A program made the position numbers and the translations under genes. From Eucommia ulmoides (taxonomy: Eukaryota > Streptophyta > Magnoliopsida > Garryales > Eucommiaceae): a stretch of DNA of 64,000 nt. Positions within the stretch are counted from its first letter, which is position 1, and every line of letters starts with the position of its first letter. The notes under the pieces were generated by a model that was not told the DNA's origin, ran no database searches, and was given only the letters and a program-made list of their open reading frames with translations. Of this stretch, positions 11,046 through 24,222 are shown in pieces. The stretch covers positions 11,305,616-11,369,615 of the forward strand of contig CM028333.1 in the NCBI GenBank assembly GCA_016647705.1. The letters run 5' to 3'.

Positions 11046-12827
11046 ATCCACCACCAATCTCCACCTCACCTCAACAACAACAACTCATCTCCACCTGAAC
11101 AACAACTTCGCCCACCATCAACTGCCACCTCAACAACAAACAATGAAATCCACAATATCAGAAATACGCAAAATAACGCTTGATCCATGTAAGTTAGAAA
11201 AATTCATCTATTTTTACGTAAACACATTTTTTCATCAGATATATAAAAAAAAAATAGATTTTTGGCAAGAAGACAATACACTCACCTGGTGATCTGTTCC
11301 CCCAAAACCTTTACCGACTATACTCTACCGTTCCTCAGGTGTTTGTGAACCTATTAGTGATAGGGTCTAAATTAATATTTTGGGTAAAAATATAATCTAA
11401 TGATGCAATGCAGGCCCTACATTCTACAATTTTCCCGTCCCCACATTTTATTATGGAAAATTATTATTATTCACCTCATTCTGTTATGATAATATTTTAT
11501 ATACAACGTTATTACAATTAACCGTTACGAAGATTATTACAATTACGGAAATTGTAACGCTAAAAATTTTATTTAATGAGAAATAATAATCGATTGAAAT
11601 TTCACCCGTTTCCTAATCATTCGCAGGCCAAGAAGTTGAATTAGGATTGTAGTTTTTTATTTTTATTTTTGGGGTGGTTAGTGTAATTGTTCTTTCCTAT
11701 TCAATTTTTTATTTTTATTTAATTAATTTTTTTTTTTTTTATGTTTGGAACTACTAATTCAGTCCGACCACCGATCAACCACCCCCCCCCTCACGTCCCT
11801 CTCACCAACGGCGACACATACTAGTACCCACACCCCCGCCGTCGTCAACACCACTTCCACATAGCATGATCACACATACCTACACACCGATCACACGCCC
11901 ACTTTCCGATACTTTCTCTCTCACTAACCTTCATTCACCGCCGACCATCCCACACTAGCACAACGATCACCACTGATCGACAATGATCCAGTCACGATCG
12001 TCGACGATCGACGACCAACGATCTAAACAGATTACCCACACACCCACATTCTACTGCGTTATACTGAAACAGAGAATGCACACATGCACTGCCGCAGCGG
12101 CGATACACACTGCTGGCCGCACCGTGGCGACGATCACACACATGCACCCGAATGATCAACACAATACATATATATATATACCATAGAAATTTAAACATAT
12201 ACGCCTACTTACCAAACGACGGCGATGAACGGTAACGGTCACGGTATTGACGATCTCACTCCCACGATCGTCGAACGAACAACCGAAAACGCACACACAC
12301 ACACACACACACAGAGACTGGACTGAGCCCACCCGCACGATCGTTTTGTAACAGAACCCACAACCACGACGTCGGACTGAGCACACCGCCAAACACCCTC
12401 CGATTCTCTCTCTAACTTGTGTGAATTTTCCCTTCTTTCCCAGCTTTTGATCACGATATCATTTAATTGCGTGGGTTTTTGTGGATGGATTTTTGGTTTT
12501 TTTCACGCCACGTCGTTCCTTTCCCACACCTTCTTGTCTCCGGCTGAGCCACGACACACGCACACTCTTATGCATATATGTATGTGTATATATATATAAA
12601 TATCTTTTGTTTAATTACACATTTCTCCCCTTTATTCCTTTAACACTTCATTTTTGTCCAATTTCCACATTCAAGATTTTCTAAATTGTAATTTCATCCC
12701 AAAAAGTTTTAATTAAAAAGTTAAATGAAAATTTCGGGTTGAATGTTTTCTAAATTTACAAATCGATCCCTAAACTTTTAAATTTGAATTTTTTTAATCA
12801 ACCCAATTTCAGCCCGAACTTCCCCAA

Positions 12828-13157
12828 TTACTTTAAAATGCAACTAATATGACGTACGTGTGAAATTAGGGTTTTACAACCTTTCTTTCTTAAAAAAATT
12901 TCATCCCAAAATTTTATTACCTTAATCGACAAATGTGGGTATTTGTTCCTCATCTCATCCTCTCGCTCCCAAGTTGCCTCTTCCACTGTATGACTGCGCC
13001 ACAACTCTTTGACTAACGGGATCATTTTCGTTCGCAACACCTGGTCTTTACGGTTTAGGATTTGGACTGGCTTCTCCTCGTAGGTCAAATCTGCTTCCAA
13101 TTCGATCGACTGCGAAGTCAACACATGAGAAGGGTCTGGCACATATTTTTGGAGCAT
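12828..13157 (-). pseudogene. Chromodomain at the C-terminus of the gypsy polyprotein
   Basis: The frame contains LTYEEKPVQILNRKDQVLR, then IPLVKELWRSH and EEATWEREDEMRNKYPHL. This is the degenerate chromodomain found after the integrase in chromoviruses of the Tekay/Del group, where it directs integration to certain chromatin. The open frame runs past the usual stop into the LTR, so the end is damaged. It follows the integrase frame at 13383-14318, separated by a frameshift. Confidence 0.85.
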
Positions 13158-13382
13158 CGATACATGAAAAACGTAGTGTAGTCAAGACAACTCTGGCGGC
13201 AACGCAAGCCTATACACTGTTGAGCCAACTCGCTCTAAAATTTCATATGGTCCAATGTACCTTGGTCTCAGCTTCCATTTCTTCCCGAACCTCATTATGC
13301 CTTTCCATGGAGAGATACGCAAAAATACATGATCCCCTTTTTCGAATTCTAAATCCCGCTGGCGCTTGTCTGCGTAACTCTT

Positions 13383-14578
13383 TTATCGACTCTGAGCAAT
13401 TTTTAATTTTCCTCGAACCACCTTTACTTTGTCTGCTATCATCTGGGCTATATCCGGCGCCAACAATTTCTGTTCACCCACCTCAGTCCAACATACTGGG
13501 CTTCTGCATCTTCTACCATACAATGCTTCATACGGGGCCATCTCGATTGTCGAATGGTATCTGTTGTTGTAGACAAATTCCATCAACGATAAATGATCAT
13601 CCCAGCTACCAGGAAATTGGAGGACACATCCTCTCAACATATCCTCCAATGTCTGAATCGTACGCTCTGACTGACCGTCTGTCTGAGGATGAAAAGCGAT
13701 GCTAAATTTCAGCTTAGTACTCAAAGCAATCTGAAGACTCGGCCAGAACCTCGAAGTAAATCGATCTCTATCCGACACTATAAAAACCGGGGCACCATGC
13801 AACCTAACAATCTCACCGACATACAATTGGACATACTTTTCAAGAGAATACGTCATTTTTACAGCCATAAAATGAGCGGACTTGGTAAGCCTATCAATGA
13901 TTACCCAAATAGAATTATGCCCCTTTTGAGTACGGGGTAATCCCGAAACAAAATCTATCGTAATATGCTCCCACTTCCACTCTAGAACAGGTAGAGGTTG
14001 CAACAACCCACTTAGACGCTGGTGCTCAATCTTAACTTGTTGACAAACAAGACACCTGGCAACAAATTCTACAATTTCTCGTTTCATTCCGATCCACCAA
14101 TAATGTTCACGTAGATCTCGATACATCTTGGTACTACCTGGATGCATTGCATACGCTGAACTATACGCCTCTTCCAAAATATCCTTCTTCAAATTGACAT
14201 CATTAGGTATACACAGGCTATTCCCAAACATCAACGCATCATCACTATCCCTAACCTGATAATTAGTTATGTGACCATTTTTCACTTCATCCCGAATCCT
14301 CTCTAATTGAACATCCAACTTCTAAGCTTCAATAATACGATCAAACAACGTGGCCTCAAAGTCAAAGTTGCGAGCAATGCTGCCGTCTGACCTACCGCTA
14401 ACTGAACTCGTATTGATCTCAACTCGACATACAAATTAGTATGAACTACTCGAATGTGTGCGATCGAACCTGCCGATTTCCGACTCAAAGCATCCGCTAC
14501 AACATTAGCTTTCCCTAGATGATAGTGGATGGTGCAATCGTAATCTTTAATCAACTCTATCCAACGCCTTTGCCTCAA
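13383..14578 (-). pseudogene. RNase H end and integrase of the gypsy polyprotein
   Basis: The first frame (14578-14303) carries RRWIELIKDYDCTIHYHLGK and ADALSRKS, the RNase H/linker end. The second (14318-13383, 311 codons) holds the integrase. Its zinc-binding part has HPGSTKMYRDLREHYWW and CLVCQQVK. The catalytic core shows the first Asp in ITIDFVSGLP, the second in FIVSDRDRF, and the Glu in the segment after FHPQTDGQSERTIQTLE. It continues to YNNRYHSTI and ALYGRRCRSP, the usual GPY-type tail. All three catalytic acids are present. The frame change near 14310 and the lack of a continuous polyprotein mark the copy as inactive. Confidence 0.9.
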
Positions 14579-14687
14579 TTTAGCTAATTCTGAGTAAACA
14601 AATATTTTAAACTCTGGTGGTCGGTGTATATTTCACATGTTTCGCCATACAAATAGTGCCTCCAAATCTTCAAGGTAAACACGATCG

Positions 14688-15572
14688 CTACCAACTCCAA
14701 CTCCAAATCATTTGTTGGGTAATACGCTCATGAATCTTCAATTGCCGAGATGCATATGCGATTACGTGACCATACTGCATAAGAACACATCCCAACCCTT
14801 GGTATGACACGTCACTATAAATCACAAAACCACCTCCTTTTGTTGGGAGGGCTAGTATTGGTGTTGATACCAATCTTCCTTTCAGCTCTTGGAAACTTTG
14901 TTCGTATTTGTCGATCCACTCAAATATGGATTCCTTGCTGGTCAATCGAGTCAACAGAGTAGCTATAATGAAGAATCCCTGCACAAATCGTCGATAGTAA
15001 CCCGCCAACCCTAAAAAGCTTCGAACTTCCGTCACAGTTTTCGGTCTTTCCCACTGAACAACAGCTTCAATTTTCTTTGGGTCCACTTGAATACCGTCTC
15101 CTGAAATGACATGCCCCAAAAATAAAATATGATCTAACCAAAATTTGCATTTACTAAATTTCGCATATAACCGTTTTTCCCGTAATGTCTGCAACACAAT
15201 CTGAAGATGCTCTGCATACTCTTTTCTATTTTGGGCATAGATCAATATATCGTCAATGAATACTATGATAAATTGATCCAGATAAGGTTGAAAGATCTGA
15301 TTCATCAAATCCATGAAGGCAGCAGGGGCATTCGTCAGTCCAAAGGGCATAACCAGAAATTCATAATGTCCATATCTCGTACGAAACGCCGTTTTTGCCA
15401 TATCACTTTCTCTGACTTTCAATTGGTGATACCCCGATCGAAGATCTATCTTGGAAAACACTTTAGCTTTCTGAAGCTGGTCAAACAAGTCATCAATCCT
15501 AGGTAACGGATATTTGTTTCGAACCGTCACCCTATTCAACTGCCGATAGTCGATACACATTCTCAACGTGCC

Positions 15573-15616
<44 letters not shown>

Positions 15617-16051
15617 CACAAACAGCACTGGGACTTCCCATGGGGAAACACTAGGTCTGATAAACCCACGGTCTACTAAATCCTGCAACTGCACCTTCAA
15701 TTCTTTCAACTCGGTAGGCGCCATACGATAGGGTGGAATCGATATAGGGGCAGTTCCTGGAAGTAACTCGATCATGAATTCCATCTCCCTATCTACTGGA
15801 AACCCTAGCAATTCATCTGGAAACATATTGGGAAAATCCATAACCACTGGAATATCTGCCACCAAAACTTCTCTATGACTAGTGTCGATCACGTGCGCAA
15901 GGTATCCCTGATATCTTTTCTTCAATAACTTCCTGGTTTCTAAAGTTGAAATTAGACTAACAGGAGTGATAATTCTATCTCTCGAGAATACAAACTTTGG
16001 CTCGCCTGAGATTCGAAATATCATTTTTTTTAAAGTAATCCACGGTAGCAT
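14688..16051 (-). pseudogene. Reverse transcriptase and RNase H of the gypsy polyprotein
   Basis: Two frames meet at a 40-base homopolymer. The upstream one (16051-15563) has the LPGTAPISIPPYRMAP and [10 protein letters not shown] motifs. The downstream one (15641-14688) has [31 protein letters not shown], the [18 protein letters not shown] block, the active-site [30 protein letters not shown] and the RNase H start [18 protein letters not shown]. In functional RNase H the SDVS position is normally SDAS. The Lys-rich FVKKKDG bend of RT is where the poly(A) expansion sits. RT copies element RNA into cDNA. Confidence 0.92.
15577..15616. repeat. Poly-T run of 40 bases inside the RT reading frame
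   Basis: On the coding (minus) strand this is a run of 40 A, expanding the Lys codons of the conserved FVKKKDG motif to about 13 and shifting the frame between the two halves of RT. Confidence 0.9.
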
Positions 16052-16330
16052 GATATTCGGATAGAAAATCTATACCCAGTATCATATCGAAACGTGAATA
16101 GTCAGGGGTAATAAATCTGCCAATAGCTCCCTATCACCGACCCGAAGCGGACAATCTTTGTACACACTATCTATCCATACCGACTCCCCTATCGGTGTAG
16201 AAATAACAATATGATATGATAAAGAAATGGAAAACTTGCCTACATGCATCATGAAAGTTGCCGAAACAAACGAATGCGTAGAACCGAGATCAATAAGTAC
16301 ACGAGCATCTCTAGCATATAAAGACATGAT
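15990..16330 (-). pseudogene. Retroviral-type aspartic protease of the gypsy polyprotein
   Basis: The frame reads ARVLIDLGSTHSFVS, the flap-side DCPLRVGDRELLADL, and after a frame break DMILGIDFLSEYHATVDY. In active proteases the catalytic motif is D-S/T-G. Here the middle residue is Leu (DLG), so the site is probably dead. It lies between the zinc-knuckle gag and RT, as expected. Confidence 0.8.
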
Positions 16331-17648
16331 ACTTGTAACCACATCGGGAGTAGCCTGGGGCATCCTGTAGAGTAGTAGCAAAAATACGGCCTCGCGTCGG
16401 AGGTCTACCAGCAAATCCTCTACCACGCCCCTGGGCAGTGTTAGGACCCACACTACCCATACTATTCGCAGGAAGTGTAGATGTAGAAGTAAATTTCGGA
16501 CAGTTCGTCGATATATGACCCAGCTCATGACAACGAAAACATGTCGGTCCTCCCCTGGGACAGTCTCTGATAAAGTGATCCGGTGATCCACACTGATAGC
16601 ATTTTCCTCCCCCCAGCTCAACTAGATGACTGATTCTTCCCCTGTCTTTACGGACCAACACTTGATTCCAATACACTCTACTGTCGCCCGAAATATAATT
16701 GTTGGGAACCACGGCTCCTAACGGATTGGCCAAATGATGCGGCCCGAGCAACTGGCGGTCGAGATACTGCCCCTCGTGAAGTGCCACTCGAAAATCTGTT
16801 GGGTGACTCTAATCGGCTCTTCTTGAACTGCTCACGACTCTCAATAGCTTCCTGAACATCTCTCTCTACTAATTTCACCGTATTCATCAATTCTGTATAA
16901 TTCTTAATCTGTTTGCTAGTCAAATTGGAACGTATTTCCAAATTGAGCCCCTTTTGAAAACGTCGATATTTCATCTCTTCCGTTTTTACCAGATCTGGGG
17001 CAAATCAGGATAAAGCATCGAACCTAACTTCATACTGCTGAACAGTCATCTTTCCTTGCTCCAGAACTATAAATTCCTCTTCCATCTGGAATCGATAAGA
17101 CTCGGGAAAATATTTTTCATTGAACACGGTAACAAAACGATCCCACGTAATCTCTTTGCTTGAACCCGTAATCAGCCTTTTCATTTTTTCCCACCAATGC
17201 TCGGCCTCCTCCCTCAACTGAAAAGTGGCAAGGGGAACTCGACTATCGTTAACAATCCCCATCGCCTCAAACACGTGACTCACACCTCTAATCCAATTTT
17301 CCGCATCTACTGGACCCGTCGTTCCAGTGAAAACCGGAGGGTCCTACTCTTTGAATCTCTTCAAGCGTACTGCCTAAGGTATAGTAGTATCACCTTGGGC
17401 CTGTTGACTTTCCATAATCCTCGCTTGCTGCTCCGTAAGCTGGGCAGCAGCTTGCAAAATTCTTTCGACCGTGTCTAAGCTCCTTTGCAACATGTTACCC
17501 TGTGTGTGGGATTCCACAATATGTAAACTTTCCTGCTCCCTATCTCTCTGTTCCTGAGGCTCTACTTACCTCGGGGGTTCCACCTGCCCCTGGGGTCCCA
17601 CACTACGAGAGTTTTCATCTTCCCCCCTCCATATCTATTATCAGCCAT
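16311..17648 (-). pseudogene. Gag of the gypsy polyprotein with two zinc knuckles
   Basis: The ATG at 17648 (MADNRYGG) is the likely start. Broken frames then give the capsid part (AEHWWEKMKRLITGSSKEI, FNEKYFPESYRFQMEEEF, LEQGKMTVQQYEVRF, RFQKGLNLEIRSNL). They end in two CCHC knuckles: CYQCGSPDHFIRDC and CFRCHELGHISTNC. Two knuckles in tandem are common in Del-type gags. At least two stops or frameshifts (near 17560 and 16990) break the frame. Confidence 0.88.
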
Positions 17649-17844
17649 AAAATTTAATACAACGACTAACTGGGCCAACCAGAAAAATGACAGTAATTAA
17701 TATACATTAATTAACTATTACTCGAGTATCAAAAGCACTCATTGACACCTTATCTTAAAGTCCTCTACTGACTAGACGACTGACACGTCTTCCTATCTCA
17801 TGGTCCTCTACTAACACGACAATTGGCAAGTCTACAGAATCTAT

Positions 17845-17866
17845 AACCTAGGCTCTTACAGAAATT
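17845..17866 (-). other. Decayed primer-binding site of the gypsy element
   Basis: On the minus strand the bases after the LTR read TTTCTGTAAGAGCCTAGG. This is recognisable as a mutated TGGTATCAGAGCC initiator-Met tRNA site. The intact form is at 41408-41420. Confidence 0.6.
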
Positions 17867-18272
17867 TGTCAGAACCCACCCTGGACACCCATCACCAAGG
17901 GGCCGGTATGACGTCATCATAACATCACCTACATGCCAAAACAACTGGAAACCGACATATGCATACATAAATACACAATCACCAAAAACAACCATACTAA
18001 TTTAATACAATCACTAATTGGGGACACACTCGTCCCTACAAAAATTATATTAACCACAAAGATAAAAACAATCCTGAACCTCTCATAAGTTTGCATCAAC
18101 CAGCACCTCCAAAATTAATACCCTTTCACTACCGTATTGTCGGATTCTAACTAACGCCAGTAGGGGGACCGACTCCTAGTTGTTTCGCCTACGAGTGTAC
18201 TGCCTTCTTAATAAAAACATTTTAAATTGATCAAGCGTATAACATATAAACATCACATTCTAAATACAAATC

Positions 18273-18349
<77 letters not shown>

Positions 18350-19146
18350 TGCCACAAGGAAAACACCCTTTTTCCTGTCACCACAGAATCAACGTATATA
18401 TGTTTATAGCATTTCAACTAAGCAGTGAAAAATCAACCAGAACGTCACAACAACCATATAGTATAACGCAACTGAAATAATAGATATATCGTCGTAAAAG
18501 GATACACCAAGCCAGTATAAAATGAAATATATATAAATGTCATCTATGACAAAACACCATATTCGACACTACATCACACCACACCTCACCACACCACATC
18601 ACACTACACCTTGGCTAACCATGTGATCGTTTTAACCTCACGATCGGGAGTTGCAATGGTACCGTATTCCGTAGAATATGCCTTCCTAGCGAGATATAAC
18701 AACGCTCTATTGGACTGTGCCAGACGGGTGAAACAACACTCCGCTGGACTAGGCCAGACGGGTGAAACAACGTTCCGCTAGACTAATCCAGACGGGTGAA
18801 ACACCGCTTCGCTAGATTATGCCAAGCGGGTGGATATTCACCACCAATCTCCACCTCACCTTAACAACAACAACTCATCTCCACCTCAACAACAACTCCG
18901 CCCACCATTAACTGCCACCTCAACAACAAACAATGAAATCCACAATATTAGAAATACCCAAAATAACGCTTGATCCATGTAAGTTAGAAAACTTCATCTA
19001 TTTTCATGTAAACACATTTTTCCATCAGATATATAAAAAAAAAAATAGATTTTTGGTAAGAAGACAATACACTCACCTGGTGATCTAATCCCCCAAAACC
19101 TTTACCGACTATACTCTACCATTCCTCAGGTGCTCGCGAACCTATA
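17867..19146 (-). mobile_element. Truncated 5' LTR of the gypsy element
   Basis: This stretch matches the right-hand 1.28 kb of the LTR at 10088. At CGAACCTATAG it passes directly into the flank sequence that otherwise starts at 5837. The shared ACCTAT at the joint suggests a microhomology-mediated duplication breakpoint, not a transposon end. Confidence 0.85.
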
Positions 19147-19315
19147 GTTTTTAATTTTATTTGACAAACTGTCGTGAATTTACCTTCACGTGTAGAAGTA
19201 GCAATTTGGGTACCATTTCTTCATATTCATATGAGGAAATTTTCGTCTGTGACAGAACTAACATATCAACGTACTATGCTGTGATAAATATATCGATGAA
19301 GATTAGTCCGATTGG

Positions 19316-19897
19316 TTAGAATAATTTAGAGATTGAATAGTGTCAGAAGATAAAAGGATTATATTGATATGAGAGAAAAATATTTTTACAAAGATATACA
19401 TAAAGTCCATATATAGGAGGTGAATAAGGTAACTCTGATAGGGTTTAGTTTTTTGGTTTTCTTAGCGAAAGTGGGGTTTGACATAGTTGGTCGAGACCCA
19501 TATACATATATTAGCATCATTCTCAAACTCAAGGCGGTAAATAAGACATGAACTATATTTTGGAAATCAAAGTGTGAAAGTATTTTGGTAGATCAGTCTT
19601 GGTGAAAATATCTGGTACCTGATTGACTAAACTGACGACTTGAAGGCGAACAATATTATGGGAACTGTGGTGATGAATGAAGTGACAATCAGTCTCAACG
19701 TGTTTTGTACGCTCTTGAAAAATCATCATGGACGATCTGAATAACACTCTTATTATCATAATGTATTATAGTGGCAGTGGGAGAGGAGACTCCTATGTCA
19801 GCGAGGAGCCAACGAAGTCAAATTAGTTCTTGTGTTGCATCAGCAATGACACAGTATTGAGCTTCAGTGCTAGAGCGGACAACTACGGTTTGTTTCT
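19316..19897 (-). mobile_element. Copia relic, truncated by tandem duplication
   Basis: This covers the downstream LTR and part of the RNase H region of the copia element described at 6016-7011, cut at the unit 1/unit 2 junction. The intact copy of this stretch follows at 21874. Confidence 0.75.
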
Positions 19898-20825
19898 TAC
19901 TCTTTGAATCTCTTCAAGCGTACTGCCTAAGGTATAGTAGTATCACCTTGGGCCTGTTGACTTTCCATAATCCTCGCTTGCTGCTCCGTAAGCTGGGCAG
20001 CAGCTTGCAAAATTCTTTCGACTGTGTCTAAGCTCCTTTGCAACATGTTACCCTGTGTGTGGGATTCCACAATATGTAAACTTTCCTGCTCCCTATCTCT
20101 CTGTTCCTGAGGCTCTACTTACCTCGGGGGTTCCACCTGCCCCTGGGGTCCCACACTACGAGAGTTTTCATCTTCCCCCCTCCATATCTATTATCAGCCA
20201 TAAAATTTAATACAACGACTAACTGGGCCAACCAGAAAAATGACAGTAATTAATATACATTAATTAACTATTACTCGAGTATCAAAAGCACTCATTGACA
20301 CCTTATCTTAAAGTCCTCTACTGACTAGACGACTGACACGTCTTCCTATCTCATGGTCCTCTACTAACACGACAATTGGCAAGTCTACAGAATCTATAAC
20401 CTAGGCTCTTACAGAAATTTGTCAGAACCCACCCTGGACACCCATCACCAAGGGGCCGGTATGACGTCATCATAACATCACCTACATGCCAAAACAACTG
20501 GAAACCGACATATGCATACATAAATACACAATCACCAAAAACAACCATACTAATTTAATACAATCACTAATTGGGGACACACTCGTCCCTACAAAAATTA
20601 TATTAACCACAAAGATAAAAACAATCCTGAACCTCTCATAAGTTTGCATCAACCAGCACCTCCAAAATTAATACCCTTTCACTACCGTATTGTCGGATTC
20701 TAACTAACGCCAGTAGGGGGACCGACTCCTAGTTGTTTCGCCTACGAGTGTACTGCCTTCTTAATAAAAACATTTTAAATTGATCAAGCGTATAACATAT
20801 AAACATCACATTCTAAATACAAATC

Positions 20826-20908
<83 letters not shown>

Positions 20909-22456
20909 TGCCACAAGGAAAACACCCTTTTTCCTGTCACCACAGAATCAACGTATATATGTTTATAGCATTTCAACTAAGCAGTGAAAAATCAACCAGA
21001 ACGTCACAACAACCATATAGTATAACGCAACTGAAATAATAGATATATCGTCGTAAAAGGATACACCAAGCCAGTATAAAATGAAATATATATAAATGTC
21101 ATCTATGACAAAACACCATATTCGACACTACATCACACCACACCTCACCACACCACATCACACCACACCTTGGCTAACCATGTGATCGTTTTAACCTCAC
21201 GATCGGGAGTTGCAATGGTACCGTATTCCGTAGAATATGCCTTCCTAGCGAGATATAACAACGCTCTATTGGACTGTGCCAGACGGGTGAAACAACACTC
21301 CGCTGGACTAGGCCAGACGGGTGAAACAACGTTCCGCTAGACTAATCCAGACGGGTGAAACACCGCTTCGCTAGATTATGCCAAGCGGGTGGATATTCAC
21401 CACCAATCTCCACCTCACCTTAACAACAATAACTCATCTCCACCTCAACAACAACTCCGCCCACCATTAACTGCCACCTCAACAACAAACAATGAAATCC
21501 ACAATATTAGAAATACCCAAAATAACGCTTGATCCATGTAAGTTAGAAAACTTCATCTATTTTCATGTAAACACATTTTTCCATCAGATATATAAAAAAA
21601 AAAATAGATTTTTGGTAAGAAGACAATACACTCACCTGGTGATCTAATCCCCCAAAACCTTTACCGACTATACTCTACCATTCCTCAGGTGCTCGCGAAC
21701 CTATAGTTTTTAATTTTATTTGACAAACTGTCGTGAATTTACCTTCACGTGTAGAAGTAGCAATTTGGGTACCATTTCTTCATATTCATATGAGGAAATT
21801 TTCGTCTGTGACAGAACTAACATATCAACGTACTATGCTGTGATAAATATATCGATGAAGATTAGTCCGATTGGTTAGAATAATTTAGAGATTGAATAGT
21901 GTCAGAAGATAAAAGGATTATATTGATATGAGAGAAAAATATTTTTACAAAGATATACATAAAGTCCATATATAGGAGGTGAATAAGGTAACTCTGATAG
22001 GGTTTAGTTTTTTGGTTTTCTTAGCGAAAGTGGGGTTTGACATAGTTGGTCGAGACCCATATACATATATTAGCATCATTCTCAAACTCAAGGCGGTAAA
22101 TAAGACATGAACTATATTTTGGAAATCAAAGTGTGAAAGTATTTTGGTAGATCAGTCTTGGTGAAAATATCTGGTACCTGATTGACTAAACTGACGACTT
22201 GAAGGCGAACAATATTATGGGAACTGTGGTGATGAATGAAGTGACAATCAGTCTCAACGTGTTTTGTACGCTCTTGAAAAATCATCATGGACGATCTGAA
22301 TAACACTCTTATTATCATAATGTATTATAGTGGCAGTGGGAGAGGAGACTCCTATGTCAGCGAGGAGCCAACGAAGTCAAATTAGTTCTTGTGTTGCATC
22401 AGCAATGACACAGTATTGAGCTTCAGTGCTAGAGCGGACAACTACGGTTTGTTTCT
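19898..22456. repeat. Tandem duplication unit 2 (2559 bp)
   Basis: By eye I find only two substitutions (near 21158 and 21430) and a longer (AT)n tract (+6 bp) against unit 1, so the event is very recent. The unit contains a second truncated LTR (20420-21705) and the gag start region (19898-20200). Confidence 0.92.
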
Positions 22457-22871
22457 TACTACGATAAGAAATGAGAGGGTTGTCTAAGAAGAAACAGTAA
22501 CCAGTTGTTGAACTTGTTTTTATGAAATGAGCATTATGGTAGTAGTGAATACAATATTGATTGTTGAATGATGAAAACGAGATTATCGGCAACGGCATGA
22601 CACAAAGCTTGAAAAGGTTAAGGTTGAGAAAATTTTAGTAGGAATAGGGTCACGAAGAATTGGGTATACCATGTTACAATAATTGAGAGAGGGAATATTG
22701 AGAAAACATTAAGTGATTGTATAGATATATGAGAAAAATACTTTTGCAGAGATATACATGGAGCTCATATATATGAGGTGACTAGGTAACTCTGGTAGAG
22801 TTAGGGCTCGGTTTTCCTAGTGAGACTAAAGTTTAACATAGCGAGTCACGTCTCATATACATATATTAACA
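21874..22871 (-). mobile_element. Copia element with two LTRs (copy B)
   Basis: This is the counterpart of 6016-7011, with the RNase H remnant at 22598-22377. Here the fragment extends to AQYCVIADATQELI, two motifs that are broken by a stop in copy A. Confidence 0.7.
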
Positions 22872-22964
22872 CAGTAGATAAGAAAATTATTCTTTTCCTT
22901 GTTAATTAGGCTTCGAGGTTTTTGGATAGCAATACAGGAGTAAAATTTTGAACACACCAGTGGA

Positions 22965-23715
22965 TAGGAGTATGAATGGTATAGTTTGATGCGGTTTGGC
23001 ACCAAAATCAACATCAAACCGAGGTCCTTTGTTTCTGCCAAATACAAAATGAAACAAAGCGGTTCTATTTGCAATGTCCAGAAAACCTATCTACCAAGTG
23101 CACTTTGGTTCGATTTTGTTAGTAGCCAACGATTTAAACAAAACAAACAAACAAATGAAGCGAAGAAATCGAATGGCTACGAGTCATGATCAAGAAAATC
23201 AGTTATGAAAAAATAAATAACAAGAAAAAGATCAATTAAGAGATTTAATCCTAAATTTCATAGATCAAGTAGAGAGATGAAACGAAGATGATGGTTGGAT
23301 GATAACGGGTGAGGCACCGTGGTTGGACGACGGCAACTAAGGCACGACGATAGGACGATGGCAACTCAGGCACAATGGTTGAACGACGGTGATTAAGGAA
23401 CGCGGTTGGACGACTACCGCTGGATATCTTCACTGAGGTTGCGAGGCTGAAGACTGCGAGGGAATGGATGTTGAGTGGCTAAGTGAAGAATTGAAAGATG
23501 CTAGGATTTCATCCTTTCAGCATGCTATATATTGAACCCTAAAACGACATCGTTTTAGGGTTCGGTTAAATCGAAAAATTTTGTGAATCAAATCGTAGAT
23601 CGAACTGGGCCTTTCAGTTATTGTTCAAGAGTGAACCGAACTGATCGATTTTTCAAAAATTCTATTTTTTTTCTCTCTGGTCCAGTTCAATTTTTTGGTT
23701 CACAGCATACCCTTA
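22965..23715. mobile_element. Possible hAT-like element (copy B)
   Basis: This is the counterpart of 7105-7857, with the same TAGGAGTATG and CATACCCTTA ends. Confidence 0.4.
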
Positions 23716-24222
23716 GATGTGGGGAAATGCACATTTGAGATTGTTTGGAGAGTTAATTAGTCGAGATGAGCGTAAGAAAGCCTGAACACACGTTACCTAA
23801 TAATAATAATAAATAATAAATAAATCTGGTGATGAATGTTATAGTTCACAAAGCAAATTTGACTTGGTCATCTTAGTTCGATTTTTTCTACTTTATTCTA
23901 TCATTAATTAATTGTTTTTTCATGTATACTGTTGTTATATGGTACTAGTTTTGTATAATTTATCAATTTATATAATTAAAAAATATATATAAATACGTCT
24001 ATGAATTTTGTCATTTATTTTAAACAAGTCCGGTCTTTAAGTGCAATTTACGACAAAATCCTTTGATTATTCAGAACGTGTCAACATGATCATTCCTTCA
24101 ATTCTAAACAGTTATAATTTAGGTATTGACTTGTATGAATTGACAGTCTTGTTGATCAAATTCTGCGAATGAATTTTCGTGGATGGTGCTATTATTGCTC
24201 CTATCAAAATCAAAATTATTAT

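Larger units (their letters stand above)
10088..12878 (-). mobile_element. 3' LTR of minus-strand Tekay/Del-type gypsy element
   Basis: This 2.79-kb LTR reads, on the minus strand, from TGTAAAACCC to GGTTGTGACA. It contains an (AT)n tract, a 35-bp minisatellite, a conserved block with CGATCGTGAGG and GGTACCGTTGC-like palindromes, and a 20-odd-base inverted repeat pair (10409-10430 and 11264-11287). It abuts a polypurine tract at 12879-12893 (minus strand TAAGAAAGAAAGGT). Long LTRs are typical of this lineage. Confidence 0.9.
17345..19897. repeat. Tandem duplication unit 1 (2553 bp)
   Basis: This unit runs from the gag start region through the truncated LTR into the flank and part of the copia relic. 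It is repeated immediately at 19898-22456. The joint carries TACT microhomology: TACT occurs at both original edges and once at the junction. Confidence 0.92.

Noticed and set aside
18227..18409. YIYIYI repeat proteins at 18227, 20780, 28911 and 10448.
   Set aside because: They are translations of (AT)n microsatellites.
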